The notes: generated by a model not told the origin, from the sequence alone. A stretch of 64,000 bases of DNA from Bacteroidetes bacterium HGW-Bacteroidetes-7 (GCA_002842465.1 PHDA01000006.1:35888-99887), one strand, 5' to 3'. Counted from the first letter of the stretch, positions 9,852 through 19,507 are shown. Program-made: numbers and translations.

Positions 9852-10440
9852 TAAACTCCTTAAGTTTATCACTAAGTTTCTGAACAGGTAATCCTACAAC
9901 ATTAAAATAGGAGCCCTCAATCCTTTTAATAGCGGTGTATCCCAGCCAATCCTGAGCTCCATAGCTTCCTGCCTTATCATAGGGGGAATAATTATCCAGG
10001 TAATAGTTAATTTCATCATCATCAATCTCTTTGAACCACACAGTGGTCTCTGCAGAAAATGTAGTTTCCTTTTCTTTTGATCTTAAGGTAACCCCGGTAG
10101 AGACAATATGTGATCTACCGGAGAGTCTTCTAATCATTTTGAATGCTTCTTCTCTGTCAAGAGGTTTTTCAAGAATCTCTCCCTCACAAATTACCAGAGT
10201 ATCAGCTGTTATGATTATTTCATCATCGTTTAATAATCGGGTAAATGAGTGCGATTTTCTAACAGAGAGCATTAATGGAACATTCAAAGGGTCGAGAGAA
10301 GGATCAAATTCCTCAGATACATTGCCATTAAGTTCTACCTTAAAATCTATTCCTAAACCGGCAAGAAGATGACTCCTCCTTGGAGAGGCTGAGGCTAGAA
10401 TAATTTTATAATCTTTAAGCAGGTTGGCTAAAACAGGCAT
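9829..10440 (-). CDS. maf: Maf family nucleotide pyrophosphatase
   Basis: A 203-residue Maf/HAM1-like protein. The N-terminal signature ILASASPRRSHLL and the internal TADTLV and GAQDWLG segments match the family, which hydrolyses non-canonical nucleoside triphosphates such as dTTP/UTP derivatives. It is cytoplasmic. It is the last gene of a minus-strand run after DUF2520 and kdsC (17-base gap to kdsC), an order often seen in Bacteroidales. Its 3' end overlaps recQ by 23 bases. Confidence 0.92.
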   Translation of the reverse strand: MPVLANLLKDYKIILASASPRRSHLLAGLGIDFKVELNGNVSEEFDPSLDPLNVPLMLSVRKSHSFTRLLNDDEIIITADTLVICEGEILEKPLDREEAFKMIRRLSGRSHIVSTGVTLRSKEKETTFSAETTVWFKEIDDDEINYYLDNYSPYDKAGSYGAQDWLGYTAIKRIEGSYFNVVGLPVQKLSDKLKEFIIALKQA

Positions 10441-10457
10441 ATTAACATATTTTTTGG

Positions 10458-10982
10458 TTAACCTGAATAGGCCTCAGGATTGGCACTCCATTTACCTTGA
10501 ATTTTTAGAGTTTGTTCAATAACATCCCTAACACAGCCTCTGCCACCATTAAACAGAGAGACATATTCGCTCACCTCTTTGACCTCATTAACTGCATCTG
10601 CAGGGCATGTTGCCAATCCACAATTTTTAAGAATTCCAATATCCGGAATATCATCGCCCATAAACAGTACCTCTTCAGGTTTAAGGTTGTGCTTAGAACA
10701 AAACTTCATGAAATCGGGCATTTTTTTGTGTGATTTGAGATAAATATCCTCTACTCCAAGTGGGGCAAATCTTTTAATAATACTTTCAGATGTACCACCT
10801 GTGATAATTGCAACAGGAAAGTTGTTTAGAATAGCCATCCTCACAGCATATCCATCCTTCGCATTATGAGAGCGCAAAAGATCACCCGATTCAGTTACTA
10901 TAACAGTGCTGTCTGTAAAAACTCCATCTACATCAAAAGCAAATGCTTTAATCTTTGATAATTTTACTTTATAATTGGACAT
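10458..10982 (-). CDS. kdsC: Kdo-8-phosphate phosphatase, KdsC-like HAD protein
   Basis: A 174-residue small HAD phosphatase without cap domain. The nucleophile motif is FDVDGVFTDS (Asp17 and Asp19), motif II is IITGGTS, Lys lies in the segment DIYLKSHKK and motif IV is FMGDDIPDIG. This set fits KdsC, which removes phosphate from Kdo-8-phosphate in lipopolysaccharide synthesis; tetramer formation is typical of the family. KdsA, the enzyme before it in the pathway, is encoded at 35.1-35.9 kb of this window. It lies between the DUF2520 gene (26 bases) and maf (17 bases). Confidence 0.88.
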   Translation of the reverse strand: MSNYKVKLSKIKAFAFDVDGVFTDSTVIVTESGDLLRSHNAKDGYAVRMAILNNFPVAIITGGTSESIIKRFAPLGVEDIYLKSHKKMPDFMKFCSKHNLKPEEVLFMGDDIPDIGILKNCGLATCPADAVNEVKEVSEYVSLFNGGRGCVRDVIEQTLKIQGKWSANPEAYSG

Positions 10983-11008
10983 AAGAACTTAATTTTCTTT
11001 ATTTTATA

Positions 11009-11896
11009 TTACTCTTTGTTGGTATTCTTATCATTTACCAATGTTTTTTGCTTCAGTATTAACATTGAAATTGTCTCATAAACAAGCTTATGGTCTTCCA
11101 TATTCTTGAGTAACTCAAGGTGCTTGTCCATTGTTTGATGATCATCTCTTACCGCAGGGCCTGTCTGAACAAGTGAAGGGTGCTCATATAGAAATGCCTT
11201 CCTCACAGTCTCAATCGCAAGGGGCATTAAAAACATCTGATTTTGCCCTGAAATATCAAATGCCAATCCGGTAAGATAATTGACAAAATTGCTTACAAAA
11301 ACTGCAGCCGTATGCACTTTAAGCCTCTCTTCAGACGAACAGACCTTGTATTCTGATTTTAAAGAGTAACACAGAGAAACAAGCTCTTCCATGACTGCAC
11401 TATTGTTTGCCTCAAGAAAAAAAGGAATAAGCCTGAAGTCAACAGGCTTTGTTTTAGATAAGGTCATCAGTGGATAGAAGACTCCATATTGCGGCCAATT
11501 GCTAAGCAGGCTTATATCAGTTGCTCCGCTTGAATGAAGAACAACAGGTAGGTTGCTGTTTATATTGTATTTAAGTGCCAGGTACATCTTATTTGAAACC
11601 TCATTAATGGCGTTATCTGAGACCGCAAGAATTATAATGTCACTTCCCAAGAGCTCTTCAAAACTATCAGTACCCTTAGTTTCAATAATCTCATCTTTTT
11701 TAATGTGATTAACAGAAGGTTTATGCTCCAGTATTTCGGGTTTATTTAAAATGTATGCAAGTTTGTTTGCCTCATTCAGGTCTCTTCCGTAAATATTAGG
11801 AACAGAGTGACCGGCACTCTTTAAAGCAATAGAGAGCCTGTAGGCCACATTTCCGCAACCAACAAATGATATCTTATAATGCTTGTGTTTATGCAT
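11009..11896 (-). CDS. Rossmann-fold protein with DUF2520
   Basis: A 295-residue protein with an N-terminal dinucleotide-binding fold (KISFVGCGNVAYRLSIAL, residues 8-25) and a C-terminal all-helical DUF2520 half that contains the HTAAVFVSNFVNYL helix. The layout resembles NADP-dependent F420/prephenate-type dehydrogenases, but no substrate is known. It is cytoplasmic. It is followed by kdsC and maf on the same strand with short gaps and preceded 34 bases upstream by the M28 peptidase gene. The function is not known to me beyond the fold. Confidence 0.85.
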   Translation of the reverse strand: MHKHKHYKISFVGCGNVAYRLSIALKSAGHSVPNIYGRDLNEANKLAYILNKPEILEHKPSVNHIKKDEIIETKGTDSFEELLGSDIIILAVSDNAINEVSNKMYLALKYNINSNLPVVLHSSGATDISLLSNWPQYGVFYPLMTLSKTKPVDFRLIPFFLEANNSAVMEELVSLCYSLKSEYKVCSSEERLKVHTAAVFVSNFVNYLTGLAFDISGQNQMFLMPLAIETVRKAFLYEHPSLVQTGPAVRDDHQTMDKHLELLKNMEDHKLVYETISMLILKQKTLVNDKNTNKE

Positions 11897-11930
11897 TTAA
11901 TGTATTGCTTTAACTATTTACTAATCGCCT

Positions 11931-13307
11931 CTACCTTACACCTTTTGAAAACACGGGAAGACTTTCGTTTCCCTTTTCGCTAACAGACTGAACTCCAAAG
12001 AAATAGTTATCTTTGCTCAAAGGAACCTTTATTTCTGTGCCTTTAACAAAAATCTTTTTTTGCCAAATAGGAGAGTCTGTATCTCTTATTAACAGATAGT
12101 ATCCGTCAGGTTTGGGACCCTTCACTGGCTCTTTCCACGAAATATCTGTAAAATTTGAAAGGGATGAAACATTTGTAGAGACATTGAGTGGCTCATACGG
12201 TGCAAGGGCTAGGTTCATTAGTGAAGATAGATTTACAGAGGTGTTCTTGCGAAGATATTCAAAATCGACACCTTCAATTACATCTCCGTATTGTTTTCCG
12301 TCTCTAACCTCTGTCTTTTGATGAGTTCTGTCGTAGTTTTCGTAGAATTCACAAATTCTCACCGCCGTAAAACCCTTTCTGTTGAATGGAGTATGGTCTC
12401 CACCTCTTCCGTAGCGGTCATTACGGTAAATGAGTTTAACAATAAGATTATGTGTATAACGCTCTCCGCTCTCTTTAACATATCTCGCAAGCTGTCTGGA
12501 AGGGGAGTCATTCTCTGCAGAGTTAAAAAGCCTCTCTCTTGCCTGTGCCTCGTTTTCGGTAAACGGGATATTCTCCGAAAAGACTCTGACTATAGAATTG
12601 TTTCTTATATCAGTATCACTGGAATGGCTGTTGCTTATCATATCGTTGTTTAATACAGCAATAAGATTCCACTTTTCATCCTGAGCAAGCTGAGCCATAT
12701 GGGCAGCGCCCAAAAGTCCGTGCTCTTCTCCAGAAAGGAACATAAGTTTAATTGTAGCGCCAAACTCTTTACCGGCAAGAATTCTTGCTATCTCCAACAA
12801 AGCAGCAACACCGCTTCCGTCATCATTTGCCCCCGGAGCATATGTTGTAGAGTCGGTGTTATCTTCCGAGCGACTGTCATAATGAGCAAGAAGAGCAATA
12901 ACTCTGTCATCCGAAGAGTTGCCTTTAATAGTTGCAACAACATTTGTAAGAGTTATTTCCCTGCCCAGACGTGTTCCGGCTCCTCCCGCTTTGTAATTCA
13001 CTCTCTCAACAGTAAAACGGCTGTCAGATTTTGCATATTCTTTTAATTTGTTCTCCAGATAAGTTGCTGCAGCTCCAATTCCAAAATCAGTTCTGCTTTG
13101 AGTACTTAGGTTGTGACGAGTATGAAATTTAAGCAAACCAGAGATGTTATCCATCATATTATCTGTAGATATCTCGTTTACAGCAGCCTCAATTCTAGGA
13201 TCTTTGTTTATGATAGTCTGCGAAAAAGCAGTGTTGACATGAAAAAGAACAAATGCTAAAAGCAATGTTCCTTTTATAAATTTCCAGTTTGAATATTTGT
13301 TCTTCAT
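11931..13307 (-). CDS. Exported M28 family aminopeptidase with C-terminal FnIII-like domain
   Basis: A 458-residue exported zinc peptidase. A signal peptide ends near residue 30 (NTAFSQ). The two-zinc site of M28 is complete: His in LLAHYDSR, Asp in GANDDGSG, Glu pair in SGEEHGLLG, Asp in NNDMISN and His in GGDHTPFN. The last 90 residues look like a fibronectin type III domain (KPDGYYLLIRDTDSP and similar). It should release N-terminal amino acids in the periplasm or outside the cell. The neighbouring genes are the sugar-isomerase-like gene upstream (44 bases) and the DUF2520 gene downstream (34 bases); no functional link is evident. Confidence 0.9.
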   Translation of the reverse strand: MKNKYSNWKFIKGTLLLAFVLFHVNTAFSQTIINKDPRIEAAVNEISTDNMMDNISGLLKFHTRHNLSTQSRTDFGIGAAATYLENKLKEYAKSDSRFTVERVNYKAGGAGTRLGREITLTNVVATIKGNSSDDRVIALLAHYDSRSEDNTDSTTYAPGANDDGSGVAALLEIARILAGKEFGATIKLMFLSGEEHGLLGAAHMAQLAQDEKWNLIAVLNNDMISNSHSSDTDIRNNSIVRVFSENIPFTENEAQARERLFNSAENDSPSRQLARYVKESGERYTHNLIVKLIYRNDRYGRGGDHTPFNRKGFTAVRICEFYENYDRTHQKTEVRDGKQYGDVIEGVDFEYLRKNTSVNLSSLMNLALAPYEPLNVSTNVSSLSNFTDISWKEPVKGPKPDGYYLLIRDTDSPIWQKKIFVKGTEIKVPLSKDNYFFGVQSVSEKGNESLPVFSKGVR

Positions 13308-13351
13308 ATTGAGGAGTTTAAGTTTAGCATTATGTTGATTTACTTATGTTA

Positions 13352-14614
13352 CTAAATTTCTGACATATACTTCATGACCCTTTTAAGTACCTTTTTGTTT
13401 TTGCCTGGAATCAGAATTGTGTGGTTACCCAGATACGAATTCAGGTAATCATCCATGTCATCATCCGATTTAAAGATAAACTTAATTTGAGTTCTGCATC
13501 TTTCAATAACAGATGTGTTTTGAACCACCTCTCCTTCAAATAGATAAAACTTATTTAGTTTTTCGCCGGCACATTTAAACAGGTTGTATTTACCTAATGA
13601 CATTTTTGCCTTAACTCCAATTCCCAATTTTGATTCATAGTGGCTTGTAAGGGTATAACCTTCCGACAAAGATAGTGGAGCTGTGCAATGTGCGAAATCG
13701 ATACTGTTGTCAACCCTTTCAATTGAAGCAGGATTTGCCATAAAAGAAATTTTACCGCAGAATACTCTTGAAATTATCATACTCCACATCGAAGGTATAT
13801 CACCTTCGCATCCGGCTGTAATACCATTATCGTTAAGTAAAGCAAGGGCCAGACAAGCTGTTGTATTGCATGGGACAAGGATATCAAAACACTTAATGGT
13901 GAGAGAGGTCAGTTTGTGTTTCTTACAGTATTTTAAAAGTACATTATAGAATCGTACAGCATCTTTTAGTGTCTCTTCGTTGGTGTGCATATCCAGACGA
14001 GATGCAATTTCGAGAGCAAAATCTGTGACCGAAGCATCCTTAACGCTCTCCTTTTCGAAATCCTTAATCAATTCCTGCGGATCAATTTCAATGAATGTGA
14101 CTCCATATTTTTCTCCAATATACTCTTTATCAATTTTTGAAGAGATAAGCCATGGAGATTCTCCTCCAATCAGCCCGATTCTCTCGTGTTTTAACTGAGA
14201 AAAGCCGCTCTGAATAACATCTGTATAATCAAGCTCTTCGAGTATCTCCTCAATTACCTTCCTTGAGGGTTCTGCCGGAAAAACAATATGTTTATGCATA
14301 ATGTTATTGTTGTGCATCCATGAACAAATCTCTAGTGATGCCGCAAGCGAGTTGTGATATGAATCACTCAGAATAACAACAGGTTGAGGTATCAACTTAT
14401 GGATTTTCAGAAAGAGCTCCTCAGTACCGCCGGTTGCAATAAACAGAACCGTGTACCCTTCCGGCTGCAACCCGGTTAATATTTGATCGTATGAGAACTC
14501 TTTTGCTACAAAGTGAGACCGCAAAACCGGCAGTATATCTCTATTAGAAGTTATCTCCTGTGAATTGCCGTGAAGAGGCGAGGCGAGTGTAATTATGTTA
14601 AGTGTTTTCTCCAT
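13352..14614 (-). CDS. L-fucose/L-arabinose isomerase-like protein
   Basis: A 420-residue protein whose C-terminal half (LTIKCFDILV, CEGDIPSMWSMII, FAHCTAPLS) resembles the fucose/arabinose isomerase fold, including the Cys-Glu-Gly-Asp segment that carries a metal-binding acid in that family. The N-terminal half is a divergent Rossmann-like region. True isomerase activity is uncertain; such proteins are often annotated only as isomerase-like. The start is set at the ATG at 14614, because the upstream TTG at 14659 falls inside a good -7 box. It heads the run M28, DUF2520, kdsC, maf. Confidence 0.7.
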   Translation of the reverse strand: MEKTLNIITLASPLHGNSQEITSNRDILPVLRSHFVAKEFSYDQILTGLQPEGYTVLFIATGGTEELFLKIHKLIPQPVVILSDSYHNSLAASLEICSWMHNNNIMHKHIVFPAEPSRKVIEEILEELDYTDVIQSGFSQLKHERIGLIGGESPWLISSKIDKEYIGEKYGVTFIEIDPQELIKDFEKESVKDASVTDFALEIASRLDMHTNEETLKDAVRFYNVLLKYCKKHKLTSLTIKCFDILVPCNTTACLALALLNDNGITAGCEGDIPSMWSMIISRVFCGKISFMANPASIERVDNSIDFAHCTAPLSLSEGYTLTSHYESKLGIGVKAKMSLGKYNLFKCAGEKLNKFYLFEGEVVQNTSVIERCRTQIKFIFKSDDDMDDYLNSYLGNHTILIPGKNKKVLKRVMKYMSEI

Positions 14615-14656
14615 TTTTCTAATTATATCGGACAAAATTGCCGTAGTTATATCTAA

Positions 14657-14664
14657 CAAAGTTA
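14657..14664 (-). promoter_or_regulatory. Candidate -7 element for the isomerase-like gene
   Basis: The minus strand reads TAACTTTG, an exact TAnnTTTG match, about 43 bases upstream of the ATG at 14614. It argues against the upstream TTG start, which would overlap it. Confidence 0.55.
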
Positions 14665-14833
14665 AAAAATTATCGCGATCAAACTTTTGTTTGTAATTTC
14701 AACCCGTTTTTAAGTTATTCTTAAGCCTGAAAACCTACACTTCACTTTTTTGCCATTAATATAACATCAACAATTAAAGTAAATAAACAAAAACCAATAT
14801 AAACGGTTATTAATAAGATAAAAAGTTCAAAAA

Positions 14834-15742
14834 ATGTCGCAAGACCATACACATAAGCACAGTGCAAATAGCAACAGCACAAAAAACATTGTTTACGCAT
14901 TTGTTTTAAACCTATCATTTGCGCTGATGGAGCTGGTTGGAGGGCTTTTAACAAATTCGGTGGCAATTCTCTCTGACGCTGTGCACGATTTTGGAGACTC
15001 TTTGTCACTTGGAGTTGCCTGGTATCTTCAAAAGTATTCGCAGAAGAGGGGAGACCGTTTCTACTCGTATGGTTATAAGAGGTTTTCACTGCTTGGTTCA
15101 ATTTTTATTTCGCTGGTTCTTGCAATCGGTTCGGTATTTATTGTTCAGGAGAGCGTGAAGAGAATTATTGAACCTCAACAAGCGCATGCTCCGGGGATGA
15201 TTTTGCTTGCTATAATAGGGATAATTGTGAACGGAGCGGCAGTATTGCGTTTGAAACATGGTACGAGCCACAATGAAAAGGCTGTTTTACTTCATATGAT
15301 GGAGGATGTTTTGGGATGGATAGCTGTATTTATTGGAGCAGTTCTCATGTATTTCTTTGATCTTCCTTTCCTTGACCCTCTGATGTCATTGATAATTACC
15401 GCCTGGGTTCTTTGGAATGTTTATCGCAATCTCAAAAATACCGTAAAAATAATGCTTCAGGAGGTTCCCAAGAGTGTGAATATTGAGGAACTTGAAGGCC
15501 GATTACTTTCAATTAAAGAAATTACCTCTGTTCACGACCTGCATATTTGGAGTCTTGACGGAGAAAACCACATATTGACACTTCACGTTGTGGTTGCGGA
15601 TGAAACCGATTCATTAACAATTTGCAATCTAAAGGAGAGGGTGCGTGAGATTACATCCTCGTCAGGAATAGATCACATTACAATTGAGGTTGAACGCTCA
15701 GGAGAGGCCGACAACTGCAAATACACAAACTTCTGCGGGTAA
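14834..15742 (+). CDS. Cation diffusion facilitator (CzcD/ZitB-like efflux)
   Basis: A 302-residue CDF transporter with a His-rich N-terminus (DHTHKHS), six predicted membrane segments and the two metal-site helices SDAVHDFGDSLS and HMMEDVLGW, each with the HxxxD pattern of zinc or cobalt exporters. The C-terminal cytoplasmic domain (HDLHIWSLDGENHILTLH) is the usual metallochaperone-like fold. It exports divalent cations, most likely Zn2+, across the inner membrane against the proton gradient. The gene stands alone on the plus strand and ends before a strong hairpin at 15775-15808 that it shares with the convergent acyl-CoA dehydrogenase operon. Confidence 0.93.
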   Translation: MSQDHTHKHSANSNSTKNIVYAFVLNLSFALMELVGGLLTNSVAILSDAVHDFGDSLSLGVAWYLQKYSQKRGDRFYSYGYKRFSLLGSIFISLVLAIGSVFIVQESVKRIIEPQQAHAPGMILLAIIGIIVNGAAVLRLKHGTSHNEKAVLLHMMEDVLGWIAVFIGAVLMYFFDLPFLDPLMSLIITAWVLWNVYRNLKNTVKIMLQEVPKSVNIEELEGRLLSIKEITSVHDLHIWSLDGENHILTLHVVVADETDSLTICNLKERVREITSSSGIDHITIEVERSGEADNCKYTNFCG

Positions 15743-15774
15743 TGTCTAACTGCCTTGGTGTACACTACGAAGAA

Positions 15775-15808
15775 AACGAGCCAATTCTGTAGTTAGAATC
15801 GGCTCGTT
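15775..15808 (-). terminator. Hairpin terminator between CDF gene and acyl-CoA dehydrogenase operon
   Basis: An inverted repeat with arms AACGAGCC-a-ATTCT and AGAAT-c-GGCTCGTT, that is 8 plus 5 paired bases with one mismatch and a six-base loop. On the minus strand it is followed by TTTTCTTC, so it best serves the etf/acyl-CoA dehydrogenase transcript; on the plus strand the T tract is poor, but the stem could still stop transcription of the CDF gene. Confidence 0.75.
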
Positions 15809-15866
15809 CGTATTATACCATGTGTAAATATTTGCAGTAAACTATCTTAGAGAAACTCGCAGTGGT

Positions 15867-17594
15867 TTACGCCTCCTTTACGTGTTCCTCTTTAACGGCC
15901 TGGAATGCGCTAAGCTGGAATGGTGAGAAGTTCTTCAGATAGCTGAATCTTTCGTCATTCCATGATTGAGCTTTAGTAATGTATATTTGCGCTGAGTTGT
16001 CAAAGCTGGAGTCAATCTGAGCGTCATTAAGCAGAAGATATGACATTGCTATGTGCGCAGCCATCTCTACAAGTCGCCTTGCGTGGAAATCGATGTATTC
16101 GTTGTCTTTGCCAACAAGCATTTCGACAGCCTTCTCATATTGATTTGTCATTTCGACAAGTATCTTTTTGAGCTGCTCGTACTCTGCCTTAACAGGCTTA
16201 CTCTCATATTCACGAAGCTGTCCAAGGTAGCCACCGTTGGTAACATATCTCTGAGCTGCTACAACCTGTAGTTGTGAAGTACCTTCATAGATGGTTGTAA
16301 TTCGGGCATCTCTGTAGATACGCTCAATAGGGTAGTCCTTCATAAAGCCCGAGCCACCATGAATCTGAAGAGAGTCGTATGCATTCTGATTTGAATACTC
16401 CGATGCCATAAGCTTGAGCATTGGGGTAAACATATCTGCTAATTTTTGGAACTGTTTTGATTCAGTTCTCTCCTCGGGAGTGAGCTTTCTTGTCTCAGCA
16501 ACAAAGCCATACGATTTATATACATCAACAAATCTTGTTGTTTCATAAAGCAGTGCCCTTGAAGCCTGTAACTTGGCCTTAATCACAGCAAGCATTTCAT
16601 AAACTGCCGGAAACTGAATTATGGGTTTGCCAAATTGAGCTCTCTCATGAGCATATTTAAGTGCCTCACGGTATGCAGCTTCTGAAATACCAACAGACTG
16701 TGCACCAACACCAAGTCTGGCACCATTCATAAGAGACATCACATACTTGATAAGACCCATTCTGCGTTCACCTACCAGTTTGGCAGGAGCGTTTGCAAAT
16801 ACCAGTTCACAAGTAGGTGATCCCTTTATTCCAAGTTTGTTCTCTATTCTTCTTACAGTAACACCTCCCCATTTTTGATCATGAACAAAGTAAGAGAGAC
16901 CTCTGCCGTCAGTAGTGTTTTCTTCTGAACGAGCAAGAACCAGTTTAATCTGTGCATCACCGTTTGTGATAAACCTTTTAACTCCATTCAGGTACCACAT
17001 ACCATCCTTTTCGTTAAGTGTAGCCTTAAGCATAACTGCCTGAAGGTCACTACCGGCATCCGGCTCAGTAAGGTCCATAGAACAGGTTTCCCCTTGATGA
17101 ATTCTAGGAAGAAACTCCTCTTTAATCTCTTCAGTAGCAAATTCGTGAATAGTTTCGGCACAATCCTGAAGACCCCAGATATTGGCAAATCCCGCATCGG
17201 CTCTTGCAACTATCTCGGCAGCCATAACGTATGGAACCATTGAAAAATTAAGTCCTCCAAACTCTCTTGGCAGAGACATTCCATAAAGGCCTGCCTGAGT
17301 GAGGGTATCCTGGTTTTGCTGAGTACCTTTTGCATAAGTTACCCTTCCGTTCTCATGATGAGGGCCGGAGTGGTCAACCTCTTCGGAATTTGGAAAGATT
17401 ACATCACCGCAAATCTCTCCAAGTATCTCCATAACCTTGTCATATGAGTCAACTGTATCTTCGAAAGATGAAGGTGCATAGTCAATATTTCCAGAGTCTT
17501 TAAAATCCTGTTCCTTGAGTCTCACTATTTTAGACATCAAAGGATGACTGAACTGAAATTTTAAATCGTTATTATCTTTATAAAAATTGGCCAT
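15867..17594 (-). CDS. Acyl-CoA dehydrogenase (long form)
   Basis: A 575-residue flavoprotein of the acyl-CoA dehydrogenase family with an extra C-terminal helical part (the usual length is about 380). Family signatures seen are the FAD-site segment LTEPDAGSD, the substrate/FAD region GARLGVGAQSVGISEAAY and the C-terminal IYEGTSQLQVVAAQ, whose Glu is at the position of the catalytic base in many members. It removes two hydrogens from an acyl-CoA and passes electrons to ETF. Genes for both ETF subunits lie directly upstream (1-base gap to etfA), so the three form a working unit. Substrate chain length is not clear. Confidence 0.92.
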   Translation of the reverse strand: MANFYKDNNDLKFQFSHPLMSKIVRLKEQDFKDSGNIDYAPSSFEDTVDSYDKVMEILGEICGDVIFPNSEEVDHSGPHHENGRVTYAKGTQQNQDTLTQAGLYGMSLPREFGGLNFSMVPYVMAAEIVARADAGFANIWGLQDCAETIHEFATEEIKEEFLPRIHQGETCSMDLTEPDAGSDLQAVMLKATLNEKDGMWYLNGVKRFITNGDAQIKLVLARSEENTTDGRGLSYFVHDQKWGGVTVRRIENKLGIKGSPTCELVFANAPAKLVGERRMGLIKYVMSLMNGARLGVGAQSVGISEAAYREALKYAHERAQFGKPIIQFPAVYEMLAVIKAKLQASRALLYETTRFVDVYKSYGFVAETRKLTPEERTESKQFQKLADMFTPMLKLMASEYSNQNAYDSLQIHGGSGFMKDYPIERIYRDARITTIYEGTSQLQVVAAQRYVTNGGYLGQLREYESKPVKAEYEQLKKILVEMTNQYEKAVEMLVGKDNEYIDFHARRLVEMAAHIAMSYLLLNDAQIDSSFDNSAQIYITKAQSWNDERFSYLKNFSPFQLSAFQAVKEEHVKEA

Positions 17595-17595
17595 A

Positions 17596-18615
17596 CTATT
17601 TGCTGTTTAGTTTGTAAGATTTAATCATCCGCGGGATTATTTCATTCAGATCACCTACAATTGCGAAGTCGGCAATCTGATGAATAGGAGCCGCAGGATC
17701 GTTATTGATTGAAATTATCATTGCAGACTGGTCCATTCCGGCAGTGTGCTGAATCTGACCAGAGATTCCAACTGCAATGTAGAGTTTGGGTCTTACAGTA
17801 ACTCCTGTCTGTCCGATTTGCCTTGCAGATTCCGCAAACCCGGCGTCAACAGCTGCTCTTGAGGCGCCAACCTCGGCACCGAGTACTGCAGCAAGATCGT
17901 AAAGAAGTTTAAAGTTCTCTTTAGAACCCACTCCAAAACCTCCGGCAATAATAATTGGGGAGCCTTTTATATCAATTTTTCGCTCCTCTATGTGTCTTTC
18001 AATAATCTCAACTACAAAATCTTCATCTTTAAGAATAGCAGCAGTATCAATTACCTTTACCTTACCCTTTACTGCCACATCTAAAGGCTCCTTCTTCATT
18101 ACTCCCTCTCTCACTGTTGCCATCTGAGGTCTGCAATCAGGGTTTATAATTGTTGCTATAATATTACCTCCAAAAGCAGGTCTTATTTGATAAAGTAGAT
18201 TTTTGTACTCTTTACCACTTTTAACCTCTTTATGATCACCTATTTCCAAAGAGGTACAGTCAGCAGTCAGTCCGCTCACCAATGCGCTTGATACTCTCGG
18301 TGCAAGATCTCTTCCAACGCTTGTTGCTCCAAAGAGAGCAATTTGCGGATTCTCCTTTTTTAGAACCGATATTACAATTGAAGAGTATGGTAGAGTCAGG
18401 TAATGCTTTAGCCTTTTGTCTTCGGCAATATGAATTGTCTGAGCACCGTATTGGAAGAGTTCTTCCTTATGTTGAGCCACACTGTCACCTATGATAAGTG
18501 CCTCAACCTCACATGAGAGCTCTTTTGCCAGAGAGCGGGCTTTGGTCAGAAGCTCAAGGCTTACATCAGCAATTTTTCCCCCCTCAGTCTCTATATAAAT
18601 AAAAATATTGTTCAT
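17596..18615 (-). CDS. etfA: Electron transfer flavoprotein subunit alpha
   Basis: A 339-residue ETF alpha subunit. The C-terminal FAD-binding domain is typical: GGFGVGSKENF, GASRAAVDAGF, GQTGVTVRPKLYIAVGISG and IQHTAGM, with NNDPAAPI near the end. The start is taken as the ATG at 18615 (MNNIFIYIETEGG), which matches family starts; an upstream TTG at 18639 would overlap the end of etfB. With EtfB it forms the heterodimer that carries electrons from acyl-CoA dehydrogenase. The gap to etfB is 16 bases and to the dehydrogenase 1 base. Confidence 0.95.
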   Translation of the reverse strand: MNNIFIYIETEGGKIADVSLELLTKARSLAKELSCEVEALIIGDSVAQHKEELFQYGAQTIHIAEDKRLKHYLTLPYSSIVISVLKKENPQIALFGATSVGRDLAPRVSSALVSGLTADCTSLEIGDHKEVKSGKEYKNLLYQIRPAFGGNIIATIINPDCRPQMATVREGVMKKEPLDVAVKGKVKVIDTAAILKDEDFVVEIIERHIEERKIDIKGSPIIIAGGFGVGSKENFKLLYDLAAVLGAEVGASRAAVDAGFAESARQIGQTGVTVRPKLYIAVGISGQIQHTAGMDQSAMIISINNDPAAPIHQIADFAIVGDLNEIIPRMIKSYKLNSK

Positions 18616-18631
18616 ACTTATTGATTTTCTG

Positions 18632-19507
18632 TTATCCAATGGTGTGTGATGAGAATAGTTCTTTAATTAGCGAATCGATATCTTCGAATGATGAAGTGAG
18701 TATCTTTGACTCTTTGGCCTGATGCACAATGTTCTCAATCTTTTTCACCTTTGTTGGTGAGCCCGAAAGGCCGTAATGAATCTCATCTCCTCCAACGTCG
18801 GCAACACCCCATTCCGGGATTCTTAGATTTGCTTTTGCCTCAATAGGGAGGTAAGAGTTATGTTCGTTGTCCTGCTCCTCTGTAAATGTACGGGCATGTT
18901 TGTATTTCATCAGATGTTTTGCGTGTCTTGGGCGGCAGTCAGGCGCAGTAGCATGAACAGTAATGACAGCAGGAAGCGGGGTTTTTACTGTCTCAACTCC
19001 TCTTTCAAGCCTTCTCTTAACAACAAGTTTCTCTCCGTCTAATCCGGTAATGTCTTCTGCATAAGTTACCTGAGGATAATTCAATTTCTCGGCAACCTGA
19101 GGGCCCACCTGCGCTGTATCACCATCAATAGCCTGTCTGCCGGCGATTACAATATCCGGTCCGATTTTTTTGATAGCCATTGAAAGAGCATAGGATGTGG
19201 CAAGTGTGTCTGCACCTGCAAATTTACGGTCGGTAAGAAGTACTCCTCCGTCTGCTCCCCTGTAATATCCTTCACGGATTATTTCGGCAGCCCTTGGTGG
19301 CCCCATAGTCAGGAGCAACACCTCGCTTCCGGGGAAACGGTCCTTAAGTCTTAATGCCTGTTCCAATGCATTCATATCTTCAGGGTTGAAGATTGCCGGA
19401 AGGGCAGCACGATTTACCGTACCATCCTCTTTCATTGCATTTTTCCCAACATTACGGGTGTCCGGCACCTGTTTGGCCAGAACAACAATTTTAAGTTTTT
19501 TTGTCAT
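18632..19507 (-). CDS. etfB: Electron transfer flavoprotein subunit beta
   Basis: A 291-residue ETF beta subunit. The family pattern is seen in VVLAKQVPDTRNVG at the N-terminus, ALRLKDRFPGSEVLLLTMGPP, the ADTLATSYALS region and GRQAIDGDTAQVGPQVAE, followed by the adenine-nucleotide loop region with KRRLERGVETVKTPLPAV. It pairs with EtfA. It is second in the operon, 17 bases after the DUF3467 gene and 16 bases before etfA. ETF of this length class can take part in electron bifurcation, but the sequence does not decide this. Confidence 0.95.
   Translation of the reverse strand: MTKKLKIVVLAKQVPDTRNVGKNAMKEDGTVNRAALPAIFNPEDMNALEQALRLKDRFPGSEVLLLTMGPPRAAEIIREGYYRGADGGVLLTDRKFAGADTLATSYALSMAIKKIGPDIVIAGRQAIDGDTAQVGPQVAEKLNYPQVTYAEDITGLDGEKLVVKRRLERGVETVKTPLPAVITVHATAPDCRPRHAKHLMKYKHARTFTEEQDNEHNSYLPIEAKANLRIPEWGVADVGGDEIHYGLSGSPTKVKKIENIVHQAKESKILTSSFEDIDSLIKELFSSHTIG

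Noticed and set aside
13352..14659. Longer form of the isomerase-like gene from TTG at 14659
   Set aside because: The TTG lies within an exact TAACTTTG -7 box and the extra 15 residues do not add any family feature; the ATG at 14614 fits better.
14742..15101. A 119-codon minus-strand ORF overlapping the cation efflux gene start
   Set aside because: It runs antisense to a clear CDF transporter, has no promoter or ribosome site, and its product looks like a frame shadow.
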